This document shows, piece after piece, positions 8,978-21,800 of a DNA stretch of 64,000 nt. Within the stretch, counting starts at the first letter, position 1. Every line of letters begins with the position of its first letter. The notes under the pieces were generated by a model. The model had not been told where the DNA came from. It did no database searches and saw only the letters and a list, made by a program, of their open reading frames with translations. A program made the translations under genes and the position numbers. Origin of the DNA: Opitutaceae bacterium (GTDB lineage Bacteria; Verrucomicrobiota; Verrucomicrobiia; Opitutales; Opitutaceae); NCBI GenBank assembly GCA_028688225.1, contig JAQTYQ010000018.1, forward strand, positions 1-64,000, read 5' to 3'.

Positions 8978-9721
8978 ATGATCGCTCCGCCCGCGCCCTC
9001 CGCCCAGTCGCGCCGCATCCTTCGCCAGCCCGGCGCGCTGGTGATCGAAATCGAGGGGGTCACCAAGCTGTACCACATGGGCGAGGAGACCGTCCATGCC
9101 CTCCGGGGTGTCGCCCTCAAGGTCCACCGCAACGAATACCTCGCCATCATGGGTCCGTCCGGCAGCGGCAAGTCGACCCTGATGAACATGCTGGGCTGCC
9201 TCGACACGCCCACCGGCGGCCATTACCAGTTCAACGGCAAGAACGTTTCCAGCATGACGGATGACGAGCTCGCGAGCATCCGCAACCGCGAGATCGGCTT
9301 TGTCTTCCAGACCTTCAACCTGCTGCCGCGCTCGACCGCCCTGCACAACGTCGAGCTGCCCTTGATCTATGCCGGCATGCCGCCCGCCGTCCGGCGCGAG
9401 CGGGCCCGCCAGGCGCTCCAGGACGTGGGCCTGGGCGACCGCATGCTGCACAAGCCCAACGAACTGTCCGGCGGCCAGCGCCAGCGGGTGGCCGTGGCCC
9501 GGGCGCTCGTCAACCATCCGTCCATCATCCTCGCCGATGAACCCACCGGCAACCTCGATTCCAGGACCGGCGCGGAGATCATGCAGCTGTTCGACCAGCT
9601 GTACGAACAGGGCCACACGATCATCGTCGTCACCCACGAGGAGGACATCGCGCATCATGCCCGCCGCACCATCCGGCTGCATGACGGATTGATCGCCAGC
9701 GACCGGATGAACGATCACTGA
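8978..9721 (+). CDS. MacB/LolD-type ABC transporter ATP-binding protein
   Basis: The 247-residue nucleotide-binding subunit has Walker [11 protein letters not shown]-loop [11 protein letters not shown], signature [15 protein letters not shown], Walker [14 protein letters not shown] and switch His in [12 protein letters not shown], all intact. The TFNLLPR and NLDS wording is typical of the MacB/LolD/FtsE group, which power mechanotransmission permeases rather than import. The N terminus has an extra stretch of about 20 residues before the first strand. ATG 8978 is the only convenient start. Confidence 0.92.
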   Translation: MIAPPAPSAQSRRILRQPGALVIEIEGVTKLYHMGEETVHALRGVALKVHRNEYLAIMGPSGSGKSTLMNMLGCLDTPTGGHYQFNGKNVSSMTDDELASIRNREIGFVFQTFNLLPRSTALHNVELPLIYAGMPPAVRRERARQALQDVGLGDRMLHKPNELSGGQRQRVAVARALVNHPSIILADEPTGNLDSRTGAEIMQLFDQLYEQGHTIIVVTHEEDIAHHARRTIRLHDGLIASDRMNDH

Positions 9722-9745
9722 GGCCGGACCGGCCCTCGGCCACCG

Positions 9746-11005
9746 ATGAAAACCCTGATCCGCTTCTGCTACGAATTCATCGAGTCCATCCGCATCGCGT
9801 GGGCGCAGATCCGCGCGAACAAGCTGCGCTCCGTGCTCACGGCGCTGGGCGTCATCATCGGCATTGTCGCGGTCACGCTCATGGGCACCGCCATCCGCGG
9901 CATCGACACCGGTTTTCAGAGCAGTCTCGCCATGCTGGGCGACGACGTGCTCTACGTGCAGAAGTGGCCGTGGGGCCCCGTCGAGGACTGGTGGAACTAC
10001 GTCAACCGGCCTTCCATCGAGGTCGAGGACGCCCACCGGCTCAACCGGATCATCGAAAACACGTCCAACTCGCTGCTGACGGTGGCGGTGCCGGTCGCCG
10101 GCCACGGCAGCTCGGTGAAGCGGGGGGACAGCCGCGTGGATGGGGTCTACGTTTTCGGCACCACGGCGGATTACGCGCGTATCATCGGTCAGGATTACCA
10201 CGCCGGACGCCTGTTCAACGACGTCGAGGCCAACGCCGGGCGGGCGGTGTGCGTGCTGGGCTACGACGTCGCCGAGGCGCTTTTCCCCGGCCGCTCCGCC
10301 CTCGACCAGATCGTCGTGATCAGCGGCCATCCCTGCACGGTGATCGGCGTTTTCGCCAAACAGGGGGAGTTTCTCGGCCTGTTCAGCTTCGATAACCAGC
10401 TCGTCATGCCCCTCAATGCCTTCAAGAAGATGTTCACCACCCGCCACCGCACCGACCTGCGGGTGCAGGTGAAGGACAAGAGGCGCCTGGGCGAGGCCAG
10501 GGACGAACTGACCGGCGCCATGCGTCGTGTCCGGAGCCTGCTGCCCGGGGAGCGGGATAATTTCTGCATCAACGAGCAGCAGGCCTTCAAGGCGCAGCTC
10601 GATCCGGTGAAGCGGGGCATCGCCTTGGCCGGCCTCTTCATCACCGGCCTGTCGCTGTTTGTCGGTGCCATCGGGATCATGAACATCACTTTTGTCAGCG
10701 TGAAGGAGCGCACGAAGGAGATCGGCACCCGCAAGGCCCTCGGGGCCCGCCGCCGCACCATTCTGCTGCAGTTCCTGGTCGAGGCCGTCTCCATCTGCCT
10801 GGTCGGCGGGGTCGTCGGCATGGGCGTGGCCTATGCGGTATTTCTCGGCCTCCATTTCCAGGTGCCGAGTTTCCCGGTGGAGTTTTCGCCGGACCTGGTC
10901 GTCATCAGCATGCTGGTGTCGGTCGTCACCGGTGTCATCTCGGGCTTTGCCCCGGCGTGGGGCGCCGCGCGCCTCGATCCCGTGGTGGCGCTGCGGTACG
11001 AATAG
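9746..11005 (+). CDS. MacB-type ABC transporter permease (first of two)
   Basis: The 419 residues carry the MacB topology: an N-terminal transmembrane helix in the LRSVLTALGVIIGIVAVTLM region (about 32-51), a large periplasmic domain (about 55-285) and three C-terminal helices beginning IALAGLFITGLSLFVGAIGIMN, followed by the coupling segment VKERTKEIGTRKALGARRRTI and the terminal LDPVVALRYE. It is paired with a second, different permease downstream, so the transporter may be a heterodimer sharing one ATPase. Confidence 0.9.
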   Translation: MKTLIRFCYEFIESIRIAWAQIRANKLRSVLTALGVIIGIVAVTLMGTAIRGIDTGFQSSLAMLGDDVLYVQKWPWGPVEDWWNYVNRPSIEVEDAHRLNRIIENTSNSLLTVAVPVAGHGSSVKRGDSRVDGVYVFGTTADYARIIGQDYHAGRLFNDVEANAGRAVCVLGYDVAEALFPGRSALDQIVVISGHPCTVIGVFAKQGEFLGLFSFDNQLVMPLNAFKKMFTTRHRTDLRVQVKDKRRLGEARDELTGAMRRVRSLLPGERDNFCINEQQAFKAQLDPVKRGIALAGLFITGLSLFVGAIGIMNITFVSVKERTKEIGTRKALGARRRTILLQFLVEAVSICLVGGVVGMGVAYAVFLGLHFQVPSFPVEFSPDLVVISMLVSVVTGVISGFAPAWGAARLDPVVALRYE

Positions 11006-11065
11006 TTTTTTGGCCCGCGATCAGCGCATGAGAAGCTGTGCGACGCCGGGCAGCGGGCCAAAAAA

Positions 11066-11093
11066 CTAAAATCAAAAACCTAAAATCAAAACT
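11066..11093. repeat. 14-bp tandem duplication (AAAATCAAAAAC type)
   Basis: The unit CTAAAATCAAAAAC occurs twice in exact tandem (the second copy ends in T). It lies in the short AT-rich gap between the two permease genes and ends five bases before the downstream ATG. Similar heptad-based tracts occur inside the RHS genes of this window. Confidence 0.75.
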
Positions 11094-11098
11094 TCCCG

Positions 11099-12334
11099 AT
11101 GCCCCTGTCCGAGATCCTCAGAATCGCGTTCGCCTCGATCGGCGTGAACAAGCTCCGCTCGATCCTCACCATGCTGGGCATCACCATCGGTGTGTTCTCG
11201 GTCATCGGGGTCATGACCACCGTCTCCGCCCTGCGCAGTTCCATTGAGACCGGCCTGAGCTTCCTCGGAAGCAATTTTTTTCAATTCGGCAAGTATCCCA
11301 CCGGCCTCACCGGCGGTTCCAACCGCCGCCAGATCGAGATGCGCCGCGACATCACGCTCGAACAGGCCCTGCGTTACCAGCAGCTCATGGCCGGGGCAAC
11401 CGACGTGGTCTGCCTGAAGGTGTTTGATTACAACGGGGCGCAGGCGGTCTACCACGGCCGCAAGACCACCCCCGGCCTGACCTTCGGCGGCACGAACGAG
11501 TATTTTGTCACCGCCAACCAGTACCGCATCGAGTTGGGGCGCAATTTCCAGCCCGAGGACATCGAATTGGGCCGGCCGGTCGTCCTGATCGGGCAGGACA
11601 TCGTCAAAAAGCTTTTTCCCGCGGAATCGCCGCTCGGCAAGACCATCAAGCTGAAGGAGCGCACCTATGTTGTCATCGGCGCCTTTGCCGAGAAGGGCAC
11701 CGCCTTCGGCCAGAGCCAGGACGATGTGGCCATGATTCCCATCACCCGTTTTTTCAGCGACTTTGGCGCCGAGGGGCGCACCGTCAACATCGCCACCGAA
11801 GCCCCCTCCCATACGATCTACAACGAGACGGCTGACCAGGGCGTCACGGCCTTGCGCATCGTCCGCGGCCTCAAGCCCGAGGATGAGAATGACTTTGAGC
11901 TCTACTCCAACCAGTCGCTGCTCACCGCCTTTGCCAAGGTGGCGGACTACATCACCGTCGGTTCGTTTGTCATCAGTGCCATCGCGCTGCTGGCGGCCGG
12001 CGTGGGCATCATGAACATCATGCTCGTCAGCGTGACCGAACGCACGAAGGAGATCGGCATCCGCAAGTCCATCGGCGCCCGCCAGCAGTCCATCCTCACC
12101 CAGTTTCTCATCGAGGCGGTGGCGATCTCGCTGGCCGGCGGGGTGCTCGGCATCGTCCTCGGCGTCATCGGCGGCAACGGGCTGGCGATGCTGATGCAAG
12201 CCCGCGCCGTCTTCCCCTGGGACTGGGCGTTGCTCGGCCTGGTGGTCTGCTCGGGAATCGGCGTCGCCTTCGGCTTTTACCCGGCGTGGAAGGCGGCCTC
12301 GCTCGATCCCATCGAGGCCCTGCGGTACGAGTAG
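11099..12334 (+). CDS. MacB-type ABC transporter permease (second of two)
   Basis: The 411-residue protein has the same design as the upstream permease: an N-terminal helix within ILTMLGITIGVFSVIGVMTT, a MacB periplasmic domain, then three helices with the coupling segment VTERTKEIGIRKSIGARQQSI and the final LDPIEALRYE. It is clearly paralogous to, but much diverged from, the first permease. It completes an adaptor-ATPase-permease-permease operon. The exported substrate (drug, lipopeptide or envelope lipid) cannot be read from the sequence. Confidence 0.9.
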   Translation: MPLSEILRIAFASIGVNKLRSILTMLGITIGVFSVIGVMTTVSALRSSIETGLSFLGSNFFQFGKYPTGLTGGSNRRQIEMRRDITLEQALRYQQLMAGATDVVCLKVFDYNGAQAVYHGRKTTPGLTFGGTNEYFVTANQYRIELGRNFQPEDIELGRPVVLIGQDIVKKLFPAESPLGKTIKLKERTYVVIGAFAEKGTAFGQSQDDVAMIPITRFFSDFGAEGRTVNIATEAPSHTIYNETADQGVTALRIVRGLKPEDENDFELYSNQSLLTAFAKVADYITVGSFVISAIALLAAGVGIMNIMLVSVTERTKEIGIRKSIGARQQSILTQFLIEAVAISLAGGVLGIVLGVIGGNGLAMLMQARAVFPWDWALLGLVVCSGIGVAFGFYPAWKAASLDPIEALRYE

Positions 12335-12867
12335 GCTGCTCCGGGGTTCATGGCCGGGAGCCACACCGTGATCATGGCGTTGGCGAGAACGCCCCTTGCC
12401 CAAGGGTAGGGCGGATTATCCCTAATACGGATTTTTCATGGAGACGCGACGCCCTCGTCGCGCGTTCCCTCTGAAAAATGGCGAGGGGCCATCGCCGCTC
12501 CAGTTTGCACATTGTTGCCAGGGCGTCCCCTGGGTATGAAATAAGCGGGCTAATCCGCCGCTCCAGGTAGCCGGGCGGCTGACCGTGTCCGCCGTCCCGT
12601 CCTCCAAAGGCCCTGCGAAGGGGGGAAGCCTTGTACGAAGGCTGGATCCATAAAACCACCGCCACGGTGCCCCCTGGCTCGCTGAAGCGCTCTGGCGAAA
12701 GCGGTCCGCGTGCGCGCCGCGCTGCCGCGGAGATCTCGTCGAGGCAAAGGAACATTTTAAGTGCTTGATTTATTAAGATCGGAAGCATTACAAGAACTCG
12801 TTTCCGCTCGGCGAAAAATACTCCAGCAACAACTAACCTATAGATCCCCATCAGCGGGATTGATCTG
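12335..12867. other. repeat-rich intergenic region ahead of the RHS gene
   Basis: No credible gene is seen in these 533 bases. They hold a clear REP-like palindrome (12431-12479), two copies of a CGCCGCTCCAG segment (about 12491-12501 and 12554-12564), and an AT-richer leader (12755-12850) that probably contains the RHS promoter. TTGATT near 12763 with TTACAA 17 bases later is a weak candidate only. Confidence 0.5.
12431..12479. repeat. REP-like palindrome (GACGCCCTCGTCG core)
   Basis: Outer arms ATTTTTCA (12431-12438) and TGAAAAAT (12472-12479) enclose an inner stem GCGACG / CGTCGC around CCCT. The inner part matches the element at 8919-8950 and the in-gene element at 23988-24018. Confidence 0.7.
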
Positions 12868-15800
12868 ATGAATGCTGCCCTGGTGAAGCATGCAATGGGT
12901 GTGGCCGGCGTTTTGGCGCTATTCCTGACCGGCGAGGCCTTGGGCGACCAAGCCACCGTGAATCTGGCGCAAACGCGCCACGCCTTGAATCTCAACAGCG
13001 GCGTGATCGAAGGCTCGATCCAGCAGATGCGCCCCGAAGGCGTGACCATCAATGGCGGCGCGGTGATCACCGGCGACCTGCTGGTGCCCGGCACGCCGGT
13101 CGTGCGCCTCAACGGCCACCCGAGCTATGGCGGCACGCTGGACGGCTCCGGCAATGCCGCGCCGTCCAACTACCAGGTCACGCTCAACGGAAGCTGCGCG
13201 GTGCGGCACGTCATCCGGCGGATCGATCCGCTGGATCTGCCCGCTGTCAGCGCGCCGCCTTTCCCTGCGGGCGCGCGCAACGTCACGATCAGCGCGCCCA
13301 ATCAGGACCCCGGGGACTTTCAGACGCTGCGCAACCTCACCCTCAACGGTGACGTAGGCCAGGTCATCGTGCCGCCGGGAACCTACGGCGATTTCACCGC
13401 CAACGGCGGCAGCGGCTTCACGCTGGGTGTGGCCGGCGCGACCCAGCCCGCCGTCTACAACCTCCAGCGTCTCACCCTCAACGGCCAGGCCCGGATCCAG
13501 TTGGTGGGTCCGGTCATTGTCACCGTGGCCCACGGCTTCGCGGCCAATGGCACGGTTGGCTCGACCGCCAACCCCGCCTGGCTCGCCCTTAACATCTACT
13601 CCGGGGGCTTCACGCTCAACGGCGGCTGTGCGGTCCACGGTTTTGTCAACGCCCCCAACGGGACGGTCATTGTCAACGGCGCCAGCCAGCTCGTCGGTGG
13701 CGTCGCCTGCGACCGTTTGACGATCAACGGCGGCGGACTGCTGCACTTGGTCGAGGTGGCGGTGCTGAACCAACCACCCATGGCGGTCGACCAGGCCGTG
13801 ACGCTTAACGAGGACACGACTGCCGGTGTCGTCCTCGGTGCGACGGACGCCGACGGCGACCCGCTCACCTATTCGCTCACCGCAGCTCCGGCCCACGGCG
13901 CTCTCAGCGGCGCTGCGCCCAACCTCACGTACACCCCGGACACCAACTACCACGGGACCGACAGCCTCAAATTCACGGCCAACGACGGGCAGGCCGATTC
14001 GAACGAAGCGACCGTGACTATCGCCGTGACGCCGGTGAACGACGCCCCCGTCGCCGACCCCAAAAACGTCACCGGGGCGGAAGACACCGCCATCGCCATC
14101 GAGCTCAGCGGTTCCGATGTCGACGGCGATGCGCTGGGCTTCACGGTCACGACCCCGCCGGCCCACGGATCGCTGTCCGGGGCGGGCGCCGACCTGATCT
14201 ATACCCCCGCGGCCGACTACAACGGTCCGGACAGTTTCACCTACACGGCCGGTGACGGGAGCCTGAATTCGAGCCCGGCCGCGGTGGCCATCACGGTCAC
14301 ACCGGTCAACGATGCGCCGGCGGTCAACTCGCAAAGCCTTGCGGTCAACGAAGGCTCGGAACTGGCGGTGACGCTCACCGGATCGGACGTGGATGGCGAC
14401 AGCCTCGCCTACATGGTTCTGACCCAGCCAACTCACGGCACGCTCAGCGGCGCCGCGCCCAATCTCGCCTATCAACCCGCGGCCAACTACGGGGGGCCTG
14501 ACAGCCTCACCTTCAAGGCGAACGACGGAACGGTCGACTCGAACATCGGCACCATCGCCATCGAGGTCACCAACCTCAACGATCCGCCTTTTGCCAACAG
14601 CCAGTCGATTGCCGCCGTTGAGGACACGCCCGCCGAGGTCACGCTGGCCGGCAGCGACCCCGACGGCGATCCGATCACGTTTGTCGTCGTCACGCCCCCG
14701 GCCCACGGCACCCTCAGCGGCGCCGGCGCCCATCTCACCTATGCGCCGGCGCCGGACTACCACGGTCCGGACGGCTTCACCTTCAAGACCCGCGACGCCG
14801 AATTCGACTCCGCGATCGCCACGGTGGAGATCACGGTCGCCCCGGTGAACGACGCTCCCGCCGTCAACGCGCAGGCGATCACCACCGACGAAGACACCGC
14901 GACGCCGATCACCCTGACCGGGGCGGACGTCGACGGCGATGTTCTGACCTACGCCGTCGTCACTCCTCCGGCCCACGGCACGCTGGGCGGCGCGGCGCCG
15001 CTCCTCACCTATACGCCCGAGGCCAACTACCACGGCGCCGACACCTTCACCTTCAAGGCCGGCGACAGCCAGCTCGAATCCGCTCCGGCCGCGGTCGCCA
15101 TCACCATTAACCCGGTAAACGATGCGCCGGTTGTGGCCGCTCAGTCCTTGACCACGGCGGAAGACACACCCCTGACGGTCACGCTCGGCGGCACCGACGT
15201 CGAAGGCAGCACTCTCGTCTTCACCGTGCTCACCCCGCCCGCCCACGGCGCGCTGGCCGGAGACGCGCCCAACCTGACCTATACTCCGGCCGAAAACTAC
15301 CACGGCCCGGACAGCTTCACCTTCCGCGTCAATGACGGGGAGCTCGATTCCGAGCCCGCGGCGATTGCGCTCGCCGTCACCCCCGTGAACGACCCGCCGG
15401 TTGGCTCCGATCAAACCGTCGCCATCGACGAGGACGGTACCACCACCCTCACCCTGGCCGGCGCCGACCCGGATGAAGATCCGCTCACGTTTATCATTGT
15501 GACCCAGCCGGCCCATGGCGTGCTGACTGGGACCGCCCCCAATCTAACCTATACGCCGGCCGCGAACTTCAGCGGCCAGGACTCGTTCACCTACAAGATC
15601 ACCGATGGCGTGCTCGAATGCGCTCCGGCCACCGTGATCATCACCGTGACGGAAGTGAATGACCCGCCGACGGCCAACGCGCAGTCCGTGGCCACGGCCG
15701 AGGACTCCTCCGTCGCCATCGCGCTTTCGGGCGCCGATCCGGAAGGCGCCCCGCTGACGTTCGTCGTCACCGTTTCCCCGGCGCATGGCGCCCTGTCCGG

Positions 15801-18800
15801 CGCCGCCCCTATTCTCACTTATACGCCTGCTCCAGACTATCACGGCGCCGACAGTTTCGCGTTCAAGGCCAGCGACGGTCAGATCGATTCCGCCGAGGCG
15901 ACGGTCGCAATCGCGGTTTCCCCGGTCAATGATCCGCCGACGGCGAACCCGCAGTCCGTGACGACGGACGAGGACACCCCCGTCTCCCTCACGCTTTCGG
16001 GTCAGGATCCGGAAGGGGCAACGCTGGCTTACGTTGTCACCGTTCCCCCGGCGCACGGCACACTGGGCGGCGCGGCGCCCGATCTCGTGTACACGCCGGC
16101 GGCTGATTTCAACGGCGCCGACAGCTTTGCCTTCAAGGTCAGCGACGGGGAGGCGGATTCCGCGGAGGCGGCCGTCTCCCTCTCGGTTTCTCCGGTAAAC
16201 GATCCCCCGACAGCTGACGACGCGAGCGCCGCCACGGCGGCCAATACGCCGGTCGCGATCACGCTGACCGGCAGCGATCCCGACGGCGATCCGATCACCT
16301 ATGCGATCGTTACGCCGCCGGCGCACGGTTCGCTGAGCGGCGCCATCCCCGCCCTCACCTACGAGCCGGCCGCTGGCTTCAGCGGAGCGGACAGTTTCAC
16401 TTTCAAGGTCAACGATGGAGCCGGCGATTCGAACATCGCCTCGGTGTCCCTCACGATCGAAGCCCCGGTCAACCTGCCGCCGGTCGTCGACGCCGGTAGC
16501 GATGCCACGGCGATCTTGAGACCAGAAAGCTCCGTGAAGCCCTATAGCAACATCATCATCAACCATGATGAATGGACGCTCACGGAAACAGGGTTCGCCT
16601 ATAGCGCGGATGCCGGGAAATTCGCGCGCAATCTTGCGCATTGGATCACGGGCGGGAATCCGGGGCGCTTTTTGGCCTATACCAACTGCGCCGCCGGATC
16701 GGTCGCTGAGGCCTTTACCGGCCAGTCGTTGCGGGCGGCGATGGAAGCTGACGGACACACGTGGGAAACAAGCAGCACGATTCCGTTCACGCTGGCGAAC
16801 CTTGTGCAATACGATGCCGTCTTCTTTTCGGCCAATATCGTCGATAACCAGGTGTTGATCGACTACGTGAACGCCGGCGGCACCGTCTATATCAGTGCCG
16901 GCACGAAGCTTTCCGGACAGGACGCGGATGTTGAGGCGGGGTGGTACAACCAATTCCTCAATCACTTCGGTCTGGCCTATGGGTATCCTTACAACCGCGT
17001 GATTGGGACACTCCCTGTGTATTCGAATCACCCGATTTTCGCCGGTGTTCACCAGCTTTACTACCTCAACGGCAACCCGGTGATCGTGCTGGATCCTTCT
17101 GATCCCAGGACATCGGTCATCGATCGGTTCGATTTCAAGAACCTGATGGCGATTTACTCCCGCTCGCTGGAACGGGCGCAGGCCAATCTCGTCGGAACCG
17201 TGACCGATGATGGGCAGCCGGGCGGAGCGGTGCTGCAAACTGCTTGGAACGTCGTCAGTGGTCCGGGGCCGGTCTATTTTGACGATCCGTCCTCCCCGAC
17301 CACGACCGCGAGTTTTTCGGTGCCTGGTACCTATGTTCTGCGGCTTTCGGCAAATGATTCGGCGGCCAGTTCATCCGCCGAGGTGACAATCACGGTGGAG
17401 AGCAACGCCTCCCCCACGGCCTACGCCGGTCCCGATGTTTCCTCTCCGTCACCATCGGTTCCGGTGGCGTTGGCAGGAGAAGCTGCCGATGATGGCAGAC
17501 CGCTGGGATCGAGCCTCAGAGTAATGTGGAATGCGCTGTCCGGACCAGGCACAGCCTCATTCACGGCACCGGATTCGCAGACAACAGCCATGACGGCGTC
17601 GTTGCCGGGAGTTTACGTGGTGCAACTGACTGCGTCTGACGGCACCACTGCGGCATCGGACATCACTGAAGTGCGCTTTGGTGCACAGTATGCAAACCCT
17701 GCTCCGCAGGACTTGGCGGCTTGGTGGACTGGCAATCACACCGCTCAGGACGCAGTCAGCGGCTCGAGCGCCGAGATGTTGAACGACGTCCATTTCTCGC
17801 CTGGAAAGGTTTCCGAAGCTTTCGAATTTGACGGGATCGACGATGCGCTCCATGTACCAGCATCTTCCGATATCGATGTCGGCGCGGCTCCTGCCGGCAT
17901 GACCGTCGAGTTATGGATGAAGCCAAGGCAGCTCGCTGACCGGATCTTTCTGGCATGGCGCAAGGACGACGCTGAAGGTTTGTTTATCCAACAAGCCTTT
18001 GGGGGACAGAGAATCTGGGTGCGGATCAAGGACACCGCTGGTCAGGACCACAGCATTCTGTCACCAGCGTTTTTGACGGCCGGAGAATGGCAGCATATCG
18101 CATTCACCTATGACAGGGTTTCGGGGGAAGCGCGAATCTACCGGAACGGGATACTCTCCGTTGTGCAGAATCTCGGCACGTTCACGGCTCAAACCTCCTA
18201 TGATTTTTACCTCGGAGCGAGGCCTCGGGACTATCTGAGCTGTTACGATGGCTGCTTGGATGAAGTAGCCCTCTACCGGCGACCCTTGAGCGCCGACGAG
18301 ATTCTCGCCATCTGGCAGGCCGACATCTTCGGCAAATGCCCCCTCGATGGAAATACCGGGCCGCACGTTGACGCGGGACCGGATCTCACAGTAGGAGCGG
18401 TCAACCAGCAGGTCAATCTGAGCGGGAATGTCACCGACGATGGGCTGCCTGCAGGTCATGTGGTATCTACTCTCTGGAGCAAAGTGGCGGGCCCCGGGGA
18501 TGCGGTCTTCATGGATGCCTCCTCTGCCACCACCACGGTGAGCTTTGATGCCGCCGGCGTCTACCTGCTTAAACTCTCTGCCGATGACGGTGCTATTACG
18601 ACCCAGGATTTGGTCGAAGCACAGGTCGCGGTTCCTGCCGCTCAGGGCTACCCCTCTGGCCTGTCGGCATGGTGGACTGCCAACGGGCATCCGCACGAAT
18701 TCCTGCAGTATGGCCCTGATCTCCAGTTCTTTAACGGTGCGGCCTATGGACAGGGGATCTGTTCCCAAGGCATCCATTTCGACGGGGTCGACGATATTGT

Positions 18801-21800
18801 CAGGATACCTGCGTCCCTCGCCACTGACGTTGGCGTCTCCCAAGCTTTCACGATTGAATTTTGGTTCAAACGTTCACGGGAAATGGACGACGTCTTGCTT
18901 GTATACAAAAACCGCGGCGGGCCGGAAGGCGTCAAAGTATCAAGCCTGTACAACGGTTCGCTGATGGTGGCGAATCTGGTAGATGTCGCTGGTGAGAGCC
19001 ATTCCTTCAATACTGCAGCTTGGGTATTCACAGGGCAGCAATGGCAGCATCTGGCTCTGACTTACGACGCGGCGACGGGGCTCGGCCGGCTTTATCGCGA
19101 CGGACAGTTGGTCAGAGAGCAGTCCTTAGGCAGCTTCACACCCCAGACGAGCTATGACGTCTGGCTGGGGAGCGATCCTGATCGGAACTATCTTGGTGGC
19201 GATCTTGACGAGCTCAGCTTCTACAACCGGGCTCTGACCATCGCAGAGATTCAAGGCATCTACAATGCCGGTGCATTTGGGAAGAGCCCGGTTCCGGCGA
19301 ATGGCGCCCCCACCGTCAGCGCCGGCGCCGATCAGCCGGCTTATGTCGACACGGCTGTCACCCTCGCCGCCACTGCGGTCGACGACGGCCTGCCGAATCC
19401 GCCCGCCGCGCTCACCTACGGCTGGTCCGTGGTCAGCAGCCCCGCCGGCAGCAGTCCGCCCGCCGTCTCCGGTCCCGTCGTCAGCGGCTCCACGTTCACC
19501 TTCACCTTCACGTTCACTGCCCCCGGCGCCTACGTCCTGCGCCTGTCCGCCGGCGACTCCGAACTCACCGGTTCGGACGACGTGCAGGTCACCGTGACCA
19601 CGCCGCCGTCGGCCCCGCCGGCGGTCGCGATCACGTCGCCCGCCAATCACGCCAGCCTTCCGGCCGGCACGCCGTTCACCCTCGCCGCCACCGCCACCGA
19701 CTCCGACGGCACGATCGCCAAGGTCGAGTTCTTCCAAGGCGCCGCCAAGCTCGGCGAAGCCACCGCACCGAGCACGCCACCTTCCACTTTCACTTTCACT
19801 CTCACGTCCGGCCTGCCCCTCGGCTCCTACACCTTCACCGCCAGGGCCACGGACAACGCCGGGATGACCGCCACGTCGGCGCCGGTCGAGGTCACCGTCG
19901 TGGCCGATCCCGGCACGCCGCCCTTCGCCGAAATCTCCACCCCCGCCGAGGACGCGCGCATCTCCGCGCCCACCGCGGTCACCGGCGTCGTCGCCAGCCC
20001 GATCCTCGCCTCCTGGACGCTCGAATGCCGCCTCAAGGCCGCCGACGGCGAAACGCCGCTGCCGTGGACCACCGTCGCCACCGGCACCGAACCGGTTGGT
20101 TCCCTCAATCCCTCGGTCCCTCAGTCCCTTGGGATCTTCGATCCCACCCTCCTCCTCAACGGCATCTACGAACTGCAGTTGCGCGCCGCCGACGCCGCCG
20201 GGCGCACGCTCGTTTCCGGCCCGATCACGATCGTGGTCGAGGGCAACATGAAGGTCGGCGCCTTCACGCTCGCCTTCGAGGACCTCAGTCTCCCGCTCGC
20301 CGGCATCCCGATCCAGCTGATCCGCACCTACGATAGCCGGGACAGCCGGGTAGGGGATTTCGGGCCGGGCTGGCGCCTCGCCGTCAACAACATCCGCGTC
20401 CAGAAGAACCGCAATCTCAGCCCCGGCTGGTATCAAACGCCGCAACAGGGCGACGGCATCCAGTTCTACTATGTCGAACCCGTCCAGGAACGCATCGTCA
20501 CTGTCGCCATGCCCGACGGCGAAACCCACCGCTTCCGCGCCGGCGCCTACGTCAAGGTCCGCCCGGGCGACCCCGACAACGCCTCCTGGGCCCTCGTCGT
20601 GCGCGAGGGGTTGATCAAGTTCTATCCGCTCGGCGATACGACCTCGACCCTTGAGCCGCTCGACGCCGCCAACCAGCTCTACGACCGGTTCTGGCTGCAG
20701 GGCACCGGCGACCAGGACATCTATGCCGGGGAATACGGCGACCTCGATTTCATCCCCTACAACCCGGCCCGCTTCCGCCTCACGACCAAGGATGGAGCCG
20801 TATACATTCTGGACGAGCGCCTGGGGCTGCTCGAGATGCGCGACCTCAACGGCAACACCCTTGTTTTGGCCCGGGACGGCCAGAACCGGGTGACTTCGAT
20901 CGTCTCCACCCTTGCTCCCTCCTCCTTGCCTCCTGCTCCCGGCAGCGTCACCACCGTGACCATCCACCGCGACGCCACCGGCCGCGTGGACTACATCACC
21001 GATCCCGCCGGGCGGGACCTTGATTACCTCTACGACGCCCAGGGCCGCCTCGGCTCGTTCGCCAACCGCGAGCTCAACGTCACCCAGTTCCTCTACGAAC
21101 TGTCTGACTCGCTACTCGATGTTCGCTACTCGCTACTGACAAGAATCATCGATCCCCGCGGCGTTTCCGCGCTGCGCTCCGAGTACGACGCCGACGGGCG
21201 CCTCGTGAAGCAGATCGATGCCGACGGCCGGGAAACGGTCTTCAACCGCGGCGTCGACGCCACCGGCCGCTTCGAGAAGGTCAGGGACCGCCTCGGCCAC
21301 GAAACCGCCTACTACTACGACGACCGGGGCAACGTCGTGCTCAAGATCGACCCGGCCGGCGCCCAGACCAGCTTCGCCTATTACCCGGACACCGACCGGG
21401 TAAGATTCGAGACCGATCACTACGGCAACGTGAAGTCGTTTGCCTACGATGCCCGCGGCAACCTGACGGTCGAAACCGTCGGCGCCAGCGCCGCCGAGGA
21501 TCCGGCCAGTCCGACCACAGGCTACACCACGCGCACGACCTGCAACGAGCGCAGCGCGCCGACCTCGATCACCGATCCCGACGGCCGTGTCCAAACGTTC
21601 ACCTACGATCCGGCGACCAACAACCTGCTCACCCACACCACCGGCGCCGGCGGGCCTCAACCGGCCACCTCGACCTACACCTATTTGGCCGACGGCACCC
21701 TCGCCACCGTCACCGACGCCCTCGGCAACGTCACCAGCCACGCCTATGATTATGCGTTCAGCGACGCCGCGTTCCCCAGCGCCGTGAAGCAGATCACGGT

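Noticed and set aside
7757-10855. Very long minus-strand open frame (1,032 codons) opposite the MacAB-type operon
   Set aside because: It is the antisense of strongly conserved adaptor, ATPase and permease genes; high GC content removes stop codons. No family motifs.
12755-12850. Possible riboswitch or sRNA in the AT-rich RHS leader
   Set aside because: No conserved riboswitch core or stable multi-helix fold could be traced by eye.
12919-15516. 865-codon minus-strand frame opposite the cadherin-like repeats
   Set aside because: Repeat-born antisense frame with no recognisable domains; the plus-strand frame has clear cadherin-like motifs.
19126-20967. Long minus-strand frame within the RHS gene
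   Set aside because: Antisense to Ig-like and RHS coding sequence; composition is Gly/Asp/Arg-rich without structure.
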